From NCBI GenBank assembly GCA_003963245.1, contig RXJX01000011.1, forward strand, positions 837 through 64,836: a stretch of 64,000 nucleotides of DNA. Reading direction: 5' to 3'. Source of the stretch: Neisseriaceae bacterium (lineage in GTDB: Bacteria; Pseudomonadota; Gammaproteobacteria; Burkholderiales; UBA11063). A model generated the notes under the pieces. That model searched no databases, was not told the origin of the DNA, and was given only the letters and a program-made list of their open reading frames with translations. Shown here piece after piece: positions 28,983 through 35,900 of the stretch (its first letter is position 1; every line of letters begins with the position of its first letter). The translations under genes were made by a program, and so were the position numbers.

Positions 28983-31073
28983 ATTAAAATCAATAAAGCC
29001 AAGGCTCCATTATATTTAGTAATTAGTATCCTATTGATAATAAGTATTGTTGGTTTAATCTATTCATTGATTGAGCTTAAACACTTTCGGGATAATGATA
29101 TGTTGCAAATTAAAAAGCAACAGAGTGAATTACTTGTCATTACTAGTTCATCGTTAGATCAAAAAATTGGTAATATCACCGGGCATATGGATAACTATGC
29201 CAATCAACTTTCCACTCATGAGATTAAGCCTAAAGATTTAGGTCAGATAATTAATCGTGATTTAAAGGTAAACTATAGCAGTATCTTGGGAGTTGGCGTT
29301 ATATTTTTTGATCAGCGCGAAAATGTTAAGCATCATCGCCTATATTGGGAATTACAAAATTATTACTTGGTTAATAAGCGATATAATAAAACGCGTGATG
29401 ATGAGATTCGCTGGTTGGCTAAATCTAAGCAATACCCCAAGCGTTGGAGTCGTCCATACTATGATAAAAATCTAAAACAATATGTCATTAGCTATATTAC
29501 GACTTTCTATGATCCAGAAACGCATCAAGCAGAAGGTTTAGTTGTTCTGGATATTGATTTAAAGGGTTTGGTCAGCTTAATTGCTAAAAATATTGGGGAA
29601 AAATTTACTACGGTTATTTCCGATGATGGATACTATGTTTACAGTGCTAATTCGGAAAAAATTGTAACGAGGGCAAATCTTACACAAAGTAACGATAATG
29701 ACAGCTTAATTGATCGGCAAATTTTTGATTATAACAAAACTAAACCTTGTTTATCATTATGTCACAATATAGTAAACCAGCAAAATATTGAGACTTATAC
29801 CATTTATCAACATCTGAAAAATGTTCCTTGGTTAATTCTTGCTAAATTTAATCCGCAGGATTTACAGCTATTAAGTCGAGCAACTGACAATTCTGATTTA
29901 ATGATTAAAATTGGAAGCATAACATTAATTGTCATTTGTTTGGGCTTGATACTTATAATTTGGCGCATGAGATTAAGGAATCAGTACAAATTATATTGGG
30001 TTGCAACTGCTTTTATTTCTTTGAGTTTTGTTATTGCAACGGTTTATACTTGGAATGCCTCCCGTAATTTGTATTTTATTGATGCTTCCCGGGCAATAAC
30101 CTCAGATCACGTTATGCAAACAGCTATAAAGAAATATCAAAAAGAAGCAAAGCTAAAAAACCTTGGTGAAATTACTCAAATACCTACAGCTGTTATCGTT
30201 GATACTGCTGAATTTTTGACTGCATATAACTTGCAATTGACTGGTACAATTATGCAAAGTTATCCTCTAGAATCAGGAATCCAGTATGGTATTAAATTTA
30301 ATAATGCTCTTGATAGCCAAACCAAGCTTATTTCTGATAGTTATACCAATAGTTCACATCTGCTAATTTGGTCATTTCAAACTAAAATCCGTGAGAACTT
30401 TGATTATAAAGATTTCCCATTTAATCATGGCAAGATTTGGCTCTCGATTAGCCCTTTAAATAGTAGCCAGAGAGTGGTTTTTACTCCTGATTTTAGCTAT
30501 TATAATGGTTTAAGTGATATCAATGCTAATTACGGAGTTAGTCCAAATATTATCGTTCCTGGCTGGTTGATAAAAGGTAGCTTTTTTACCTTTACCAATG
30601 ATGATTCACGAATGATAGATGAGGTTGATAGCTATACTACAGTTCATTTACCAGCATTAACCTTTAATATGATAGTAAACTCGACTATAAGTGATGCAAT
30701 TATTACTACGATTACACCACCAGTAGTAATTATTTTAATCTTGTTTATGGTATTATTAACGATAAGCAAACATAAAAATAAGTTTATTGAGTTTAAATTA
30801 TCCGCAATAATAAGTTCTTCTAGTGGAGTGTTGTTTACCATCGTATTTACCCATGTAAGTCTACGTAATAAATTAACTTCTGAGATTATGTATATTGAGT
30901 ACATTTATCTTTTAATGTACATTGTCGTAATTATGATTCCGGTTAATGCATTTTTGTTTGCAAAAACTAAAATAAAACCAATTAGGTATGGAGATAACCT
31001 CATCTTTAAATCATTGTTTATTTTATTGACTACGGGATTTATTTTTGCGATGACGCTATACAGCTTTTCTTAA
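28983..31073 (+). CDS. Cache-sensor/pLGIC-like fusion membrane protein, apparent ATT start
   Basis: About 696 residues. Order: TM helix (about 10-30); periplasmic double-Cache-like sensor (about 45-290, e.g. SILGVGVIFFDQ, RPYYDKNLKQYVISYITTFY, GLVVLDIDLKGL); two TM helices (308-327, 335-353); a beta-rich domain like a pLGIC ligand-binding domain (about 395-565: IPTAVIVDTAEFL, FDYKDFPFNHGKIWLSISPL, PGWLIKGSFFTF); and four C-terminal helices with SGVLFTIVFTHVSLRNKL and YIEYIYLLMYI resembling M2-M3. GGAGG at 28970-28974 lies 8 bases before an in-frame ATT (28983) that gives a K-rich signal-anchor (start KINKAKAPLY). The first conventional start, TTG 29034, has no ribosome site and would cut the helix. 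Cache fusions to such channels have been noted in prokaryotes; the function here is unproven. Confidence 0.6.
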   Translation: MKINKAKAPLYLVISILLIISIVGLIYSLIELKHFRDNDMLQIKKQQSELLVITSSSLDQKIGNITGHMDNYANQLSTHEIKPKDLGQIINRDLKVNYSSILGVGVIFFDQRENVKHHRLYWELQNYYLVNKRYNKTRDDEIRWLAKSKQYPKRWSRPYYDKNLKQYVISYITTFYDPETHQAEGLVVLDIDLKGLVSLIAKNIGEKFTTVISDDGYYVYSANSEKIVTRANLTQSNDNDSLIDRQIFDYNKTKPCLSLCHNIVNQQNIETYTIYQHLKNVPWLILAKFNPQDLQLLSRATDNSDLMIKIGSITLIVICLGLILIIWRMRLRNQYKLYWVATAFISLSFVIATVYTWNASRNLYFIDASRAITSDHVMQTAIKKYQKEAKLKNLGEITQIPTAVIVDTAEFLTAYNLQLTGTIMQSYPLESGIQYGIKFNNALDSQTKLISDSYTNSSHLLIWSFQTKIRENFDYKDFPFNHGKIWLSISPLNSSQRVVFTPDFSYYNGLSDINANYGVSPNIIVPGWLIKGSFFTFTNDDSRMIDEVDSYTTVHLPALTFNMIVNSTISDAIITTITPPVVIILILFMVLLTISKHKNKFIEFKLSAIISSSSGVLFTIVFTHVSLRNKLTSEIMYIEYIYLLMYIVVIMIPVNAFLFAKTKIKPIRYGDNLIFKSLFILLTTGFIFAMTLYSFS

Positions 31074-31112
31074 TCTTTGTTTGTGTTTAATTTTACAAAA
31101 ATGACTTTTGAT

Positions 31113-31144
31113 TTGACAAAATCAATGTAATGATGTATCATTAC
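31113..31144 (+). promoter_or_regulatory. trp operon promoter overlapping a perfect 18-bp palindrome (operator)
   Basis: TTGACA (31113-31118), a 17-bp spacer and TATCAT (31136-31141) form a strong sigma-70 promoter. GTAATGATGTATCATTAC at 31127-31144 is a perfect palindrome covering the spacer end and the -10 box, the position expected for a repressor site. It has the length and GTA..TAC ends of E. coli TrpR operators but a different core, so the repressor is unknown. Confidence 0.7.
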
Positions 31145-31171
31145 GTCATGACAAAATTTATCGAGGTTATA

Positions 31172-31213
31172 ATGTCTTTATACCATCCATATTTCTTATC
31201 GTGGCGAAGCTAA
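31172..31213 (+). CDS. Putative aromatic leader peptide of the trp operon
   Basis: A 13-codon frame, MSLYHPYFLSWRS, starts at ATG 31172 behind GAGG at optimal spacing, about 25 bases downstream of the predicted transcription start. It contains Tyr, Tyr, Phe and Trp codons and is followed 27 bases later by a terminator hairpin, the layout of a ribosome-mediated attenuator. Classical trp leaders have tandem Trp codons, whereas this has one Trp and all three aromatic residues. This fits the presence of a DAHP synthase gene at the end of the operon. I did not find a strong antiterminator pairing by eye, so the attenuation mechanism is inference. Confidence 0.55.
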   Translation: MSLYHPYFLSWRS

Positions 31214-31240
31214 TTCTAATTATTTAACTTACTGCACTAG

Positions 31241-31270
31241 ACAGCCTTTGTAGTAGGCTGTTCGTTTTTT
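31241..31270 (+). terminator. Leader terminator (attenuator candidate) upstream of trpE
   Basis: ACAGCCT (31241-31247), a seven-base loop and AGGCTGT (31255-31261) are followed by TCGTTTTTT. It lies between the palindrome-controlled promoter and trpE, so it can only act on the leader transcript. Confidence 0.8.
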
Positions 31271-31310
31271 GAAATACGACAAAGTCCAAGATTCAAAGAC
31301 AATGAGTATA

Positions 31311-31319
31311 TGTTATAAT
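31311..31319 (+). promoter_or_regulatory. Second trpE promoter, extended -10 (TGTTATAAT)
   Basis: TGT plus TATAAT lies downstream of the leader terminator and 25 bases before trpE, giving a start near 31326. It would bypass the leader and provide basal expression. Confidence 0.5.
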
Positions 31320-31344
31320 TTTCGCACTTTAAGGAATCTATACA

Positions 31345-32697
31345 ATGAATCTATTTAATAATTCAGATTTACAACAAAAATTTAGTCAAATAAATCCGCG
31401 GGTTAGACAACTCGCATATGACAGTCTAACTCCGATTCTTGCCTATACCACGATTGGTGGAGTTGGGGCAGCAATGATGGAGTCAGCTTATGATGAAGGA
31501 TATGGTAAATATTCTTTTATTGGCATTAATCCATTAGCAACACTCCGTGCTACCTCATGTGATGTTACAATTGACTTTGATGGTACGACTACTAGTCATC
31601 AGCTTGATCCATATAGTTTATTACCTGAATTTACTCACGGGCGTAAAGCTTTTGGCTTCATTACCTATGATGGAGTAAGAGTTAAAGAACGTCTACCAGA
31701 TCGTCATCCGCCTAAAGCTGTACCAGATTTTTTCTTTAGACTGTATAAAACAGTAATTTGTTTTGATCATCAAGCACAAAAATTGATTATTAGCCACGAA
31801 GGTAGTGATGCTGAAATTGATGAAATCGTGCAAAAGCTCTTTACTATAAGCTCAGCTCCAAATTTTACTCATCATGGTAAAGTTGAACTGATTCCTGATG
31901 TTAGTGATGAAGAGTATATGCAAAAAGTAATTCGTGCTAAAGAATATATTCGTCAGGGAGATATTTTCCAAGTGGTATTATCGCGAACTTTTATTGCAGA
32001 ACTCGATATTCCTCCTTTTGCACTTTATCGCGCATTACGCAAATTGAATCCAACGCCTTACTTATATTTGTTTGAAGAAGAAGAGTTTGCGATAGCTGGT
32101 GCTTCTCCTGAATTATTGGTAGGGGTGAAAGATGGAGTGATTGAAACCGTACCTATTGCCGGAACCTGCAAAAAAGGTGATGATATTAATCTACTTTTGG
32201 CTGATCCGAAAGAAACAGCAGAGCATATTATGCTGGTTGATTTGGCGCGTAATGATGTAGGTGCAGTTGCCAAAGCAGGCACGGTTACTGTGACTAAGTT
32301 TAAAAATGTCAAAACGTATTCTCATGTTAGCCATATTGTTTCACATGTGGTCGGTCAGTTGGATAGTAAATATAACCAATTTGATGTTTTAAAATCAGTT
32401 TTACCAGCTGGAACTCTGTCTGGGGCACCGAAAATTCGCGCTATGGAGATTATTGACGAGCTGGAAATGACACGGCGAGGTCTTTATGGTGGTGCAGTTT
32501 TAATGGTTGATGAAGCTGGAAGCTTGACTGCTGCAATTGCAATTCGCACGATGTTTATCCAAAATAAACAAATTGAACTACGGGTTGGAGCTGGAATTGT
32601 TTATGATTCAGTGCCAGAAAAAGAGGTCGAAGAAACCTATCTCAAAGCACGAGGGGCAAAAGCAAGTATTGAATTAGCAATGGGAGGTGGATTATGA
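31345..32697 (+). CDS. trpE: Anthranilate synthase component I
   Basis: Converts chorismate and ammonia to anthranilate, the first step of the tryptophan branch. It has 450 residues, somewhat shorter than the usual 490-520 through a compact N-terminal regulatory part. The catalytic chorismate-binding domain is complete: IRQGDIFQVVLSR, IAGASPELL, VPIAGTCKKG, LVDLARNDVG, LPAGTLSGAPKIRAMEII and the C-terminal RVGAGIVYDSVPEKEVEET. An ESA block in MMESAYDEGYGKYSF corresponds to the tryptophan feedback site region. AAGGAA precedes the ATG. The stop overlaps the trpG start by 4 bases. Confidence 0.96.
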   Translation: MNLFNNSDLQQKFSQINPRVRQLAYDSLTPILAYTTIGGVGAAMMESAYDEGYGKYSFIGINPLATLRATSCDVTIDFDGTTTSHQLDPYSLLPEFTHGRKAFGFITYDGVRVKERLPDRHPPKAVPDFFFRLYKTVICFDHQAQKLIISHEGSDAEIDEIVQKLFTISSAPNFTHHGKVELIPDVSDEEYMQKVIRAKEYIRQGDIFQVVLSRTFIAELDIPPFALYRALRKLNPTPYLYLFEEEEFAIAGASPELLVGVKDGVIETVPIAGTCKKGDDINLLLADPKETAEHIMLVDLARNDVGAVAKAGTVTVTKFKNVKTYSHVSHIVSHVVGQLDSKYNQFDVLKSVLPAGTLSGAPKIRAMEIIDELEMTRRGLYGGAVLMVDEAGSLTAAIAIRTMFIQNKQIELRVGAGIVYDSVPEKEVEETYLKARGAKASIELAMGGGL

Positions 32698-33272
32698 TTT
32701 TATTAATTGATAATTATGATAGTTTCACCTATAACCTATATCAGGCGTTAGTTGTTGCAGGTGCAGAAGTGCAGGTAGTGCGTAATGATGCAATCACAAT
32801 CTCCAAAATTGAACAATTAGATGATTTACAGGGAATTGTGTTATCACCTGGACCAGGGCATCCAAAACAAGCAGGAATCTGTGTTGAAGTTATCCAGCAG
32901 CTGGGGCATAAATATCCAATTTTTGGCGTATGTTTAGGTCATCAGGCAATGGGCGTCGCTTTTGGTGGTGTAGTTGATTTGGCAGATCAGGTTATGCATG
33001 GTAAGCCTAGCTTGATTTTCCATAACCGTGGAGCTTTATTCAAAAATGTTCATTTGCCATTTACTGCCGCGCGTTATCATTCACTGGTGGTTAAAAAGAA
33101 TAGTTTTCCCAACGCGCTGAAAATAGAAGCGGAAGATAGTGAAGGTAATATTATGGCGCTAAGCCATCGTCAATATCCGATTTATGGGGTGCAATTTCAC
33201 CCAGAATCAATCTTAACTCCTGAAGGACAACAAATCGTGAATAATTTTGTGGAGCTGTGTCATGCTAAATAA
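32694..33272 (+). CDS. trpG: Anthranilate synthase component II (glutamine amidotransferase)
   Basis: Supplies ammonia from glutamine to TrpE. It has 192 residues of a class I amidotransferase: LIDNYDSFTYNL at the start, SPGPGHPKQAG, nucleophile Cys in GVCLGHQAMG, RYHSLVV, and the His-Glu pair in GVQFHPES. It overlaps trpE by 4 bases (ATGA) and trpDC by 11, which implies translational coupling. The same family includes PabA, so this subunit could also serve folate synthesis; no pabB is seen in the window. Confidence 0.95.
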   Translation: MILLIDNYDSFTYNLYQALVVAGAEVQVVRNDAITISKIEQLDDLQGIVLSPGPGHPKQAGICVEVIQQLGHKYPIFGVCLGHQAMGVAFGGVVDLADQVMHGKPSLIFHNRGALFKNVHLPFTAARYHSLVVKKNSFPNALKIEAEDSEGNIMALSHRQYPIYGVQFHPESILTPEGQQIVNNFVELCHAK

Positions 33273-34941
33273 ATGTATTGTTAAATTAAGTGCTGGGCAA
33301 AATTTGAGCCTCGAAGATAGTTATTTAGCAGCTAAAGCCTTATTTACAGATGTTGATCCAGTATTAGCGGGTTCATTTTTAACTTTGCTACATGCTAAGG
33401 GTGAAACTGCCGATGAACTACTTGGCTTTCATAAAGCCTTGGTTGAGAGCGGACGGAGTCTTTTATTAGATAAGCCTTTTGTCGATATCGTTGGCACTGG
33501 TGGAGATAAAGCTGGAACTTTGAATATTTCAACTGGTGGATCATTGCTTGCTGCTGCTTGCGGTGTGCCGGTGGTAAAACATGGTAATCGTGCAGTATCC
33601 TCAAAATGTGGTTCTGCAGATGTTTTAGCTGAATTAGGCTTTAGCTTGAATTTAACTGATAATGAAATTATCAAAACCGTTGATCAACGTAATTTTGCAT
33701 TTTGCTTTGCACCAAATTTTTATCCGATTTTACGTAAATTAAATGATGTACGTAAGAAATTAGCAACCCCAACGATTTTTAATTTGATGGGGCCATTACT
33801 CAATCCAGCAGGGCGTGAGCATATTATTTTGGGTGTATATCAGGATAAATATGTTCCAGTAATTGCAGAAACATTATTCCGTCTGGGTACTACTAAATCG
33901 TTGGTTTTTCATGGTAATGGTTTGGATGAGCTTAGCTGCTTGGATACTTTGCAAGCTAAATTAGTTACCGATGAATCAATTAGTGATATTACACTTGATT
34001 TACGTGAATTAGGTTTATCGCAAGCTGAACTTAGTGACTTGGCTGGTGGTGATCGGATGTATAATGCACAGATGCTGATTAAAACGCTCAATGATAAAGT
34101 TAAAACTGGAATTAGCGACAGTTTAGCGTTAAATGCAGGTGCGGCTTTGTATGTTTATGGTAAAGCATCAAGCTTAATTGATGGAGTTAAGCAAGCACAA
34201 CAACGTTTAGCCGAGGGTAATATTATTCCGCTGAATAAACTGCAGCAAATAGTACATCGTAAGTATCAGGCACCACAAAAACGTAAGAGCATGAAGGCAG
34301 CATTATTGGCAAAAGAGTTTGCAGTAATTAGTGAAATTAAACGCGCATCACCATCAGCAGGGCATATTGCTGATATTGGCGATCCGGTAGAACGTGCACG
34401 GCATTATGTTGAAATTGGTGCAGCTGCGATTTCGGTTTTAACTGATGCTGGTTTTAATGGTTCAATGGAGGATCTCCGCAGAGTTAGTGCAGGTCTTAAA
34501 GATACGTCAGTTCCGGTATTATGTAAAGATTTTATGCTGACTCCACCACAAATTGCCGAAGCTGCGGCTAATGGCGCAGATGTGATTTTGTTAATTGTGC
34601 ATATTTTACAAGAAAATACTTTTGAGATGGCAAGGATTGCGCATAGTTTTGGACTTGAGGTATTGGTTGAAGTACATAATCCGAATGAACTCGATATTGC
34701 GCTTAAAGCTGATGCTGATGTTATCGGGGTTAATCAACGTGATTTAAATGATTTTTCAATGCATCCGAATCAATTTGCTGATTTAATTAAGCTAATCCCA
34801 GCTAATCGGGTGAAAGTTGCCGAATCTGGGCTGAAAACCCGTGAGCAAGCCTTGGCTGCGATCGCTTTAGGTTATGATGGCGTGTTGGTTGGTGAAGCAT
34901 TATCTAGATTAGATAATCCGGCTGAATTTTTTGGCAAATAA
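33262..34941 (+). CDS. trpDC: Fused anthranilate phosphoribosyltransferase / indole-3-glycerol phosphate synthase
   Basis: A single 559-residue frame joins TrpD (about 1-330: VDIVGTGGDKAGTLNISTGG, VKHGNRAVSSKCGSADVLAELG, NLMGPLLNPA) to TrpC (about 344-559: VISEIKRASPSAGHI, VLCKDFMLTPPQI, ADVILLIV, VEVHNPNELDIAL, VIGVNQRDL, VAESGLKT). These are steps two and four of the tryptophan branch. E. coli instead fuses TrpG-TrpD and TrpC-TrpF. The TrpC half is short, having lost most of its N-terminal helix region. The ATG at 33262 is used because it follows GGAG and begins the homologous region; an earlier GTG lies inside trpG. Confidence 0.93.
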   Translation: MLNKCIVKLSAGQNLSLEDSYLAAKALFTDVDPVLAGSFLTLLHAKGETADELLGFHKALVESGRSLLLDKPFVDIVGTGGDKAGTLNISTGGSLLAAACGVPVVKHGNRAVSSKCGSADVLAELGFSLNLTDNEIIKTVDQRNFAFCFAPNFYPILRKLNDVRKKLATPTIFNLMGPLLNPAGREHIILGVYQDKYVPVIAETLFRLGTTKSLVFHGNGLDELSCLDTLQAKLVTDESISDITLDLRELGLSQAELSDLAGGDRMYNAQMLIKTLNDKVKTGISDSLALNAGAALYVYGKASSLIDGVKQAQQRLAEGNIIPLNKLQQIVHRKYQAPQKRKSMKAALLAKEFAVISEIKRASPSAGHIADIGDPVERARHYVEIGAAAISVLTDAGFNGSMEDLRRVSAGLKDTSVPVLCKDFMLTPPQIAEAAANGADVILLIVHILQENTFEMARIAHSFGLEVLVEVHNPNELDIALKADADVIGVNQRDLNDFSMHPNQFADLIKLIPANRVKVAESGLKTREQALAAIALGYDGVLVGEALSRLDNPAEFFGK

Positions 34942-34963
34942 ATTATAAAAATGAGGGTATGAA

Positions 34964-35836
34964 ATGAAAAAGTATCAAACTGGAATTATTGAGGACAACG
35001 CATCATCAGAGATGTTTTTGTTATTTAACCTGACGAATGCGACTAAACTAGAAAATTCACTAAAAGTATTAGCTAAGGTAGTTGACGGATCTAGTGCTGT
35101 AGCTGGTTTTGGTAATCAAGTAATGCAATATTTTCCACAAGTTACAGAATATAAACAGCACCAATTTAATTCACCTTTAATGAGTGATGAAGCTGGGTGT
35201 GATCTGGCAATTTGGCTAAAAAATGATGATAAAGGCAAGTTATTTCATCAGGCAATTAAATTAAAAAATCTACTGGCTGATGCTTTTGCATTAGATAAAA
35301 CCGTATCATCATATGCTTATCGTAAGAATTTTGATCTATCGGATTTTGAAGATGGGATTGAAAACCCACAAGGCGATGCAATGCAGCCAGTTGCAATAGT
35401 TGCCGATGGCGAATTGACAGGCTCAAGTTTCTGGGTGTTGCAACAATGGGCACATGATTTTGCATGGCTAAATAATAATACTCAAGCGGCAAAAGAGGCG
35501 TGCATTGGGCGTAGTATGGATGATTCGCACCAATTGGATAATTTGCCGGATTCTGCGCATGTTAAAAAAGCTGCTAAAGAAAATTTTACTCCCGAGGCAG
35601 AGTTATTAAGAAAATCTATGCCATGGTCTGACGACGAACTTAACGGTGGTTTAATGTTCTCGGCATTTGGACATTCATTCCGTGCCTTTAACTTGCAAAT
35701 GACTAGTATGTTGGGTACTGAAGATGGCGTAGTTGATGGAATATTTAAATTTTCAAAAATATTGAATACTAATTATTTATGGTGTCCTCCAGTCATTGAT
35801 GGGGGTTTAGATTTATCATTATTAGATATAAGATAG
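34964..35836 (+). CDS. DyP-type haem peroxidase
   Basis: 290 residues of the dye-decolourising peroxidase family (YfeX-like group). Supporting features are the domain start QTGIIEDNASSEMFLLFNL, the catalytic-Asp motif FEDGIENPQGD (family GxxDGxxNP, with Phe for the first Gly), the proximal haem His region DSAHVKKA, and the distal segment LLRKSMPWSDDELNGGLMFSAFG. There is no signal peptide, so it is cytoplasmic. It lies 22 bases after trpDC behind a GAGGG site and 64 bases before trpFB, inside the trp operon. The physiological substrate is unknown for most of the family; a link to indolic or aromatic compounds is suggested only by location. Confidence 0.88.
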   Translation: MKKYQTGIIEDNASSEMFLLFNLTNATKLENSLKVLAKVVDGSSAVAGFGNQVMQYFPQVTEYKQHQFNSPLMSDEAGCDLAIWLKNDDKGKLFHQAIKLKNLLADAFALDKTVSSYAYRKNFDLSDFEDGIENPQGDAMQPVAIVADGELTGSSFWVLQQWAHDFAWLNNNTQAAKEACIGRSMDDSHQLDNLPDSAHVKKAAKENFTPEAELLRKSMPWSDDELNGGLMFSAFGHSFRAFNLQMTSMLGTEDGVVDGIFKFSKILNTNYLWCPPVIDGGLDLSLLDIR

Positions 35837-35900
35837 TCTATAGCAAGTTCCTATAACTAAAAGCTAAAAAATTTGTAAATATGAAAAATAGGTTAAGTAT

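Noticed and set aside
31127..31144. Assigning the palindrome as a TrpR operator
   Set aside because: The ends match GTA..TAC of the E. coli site but the CTAG core is absent, and no trpR is visible, so only an unnamed operator is claimed.
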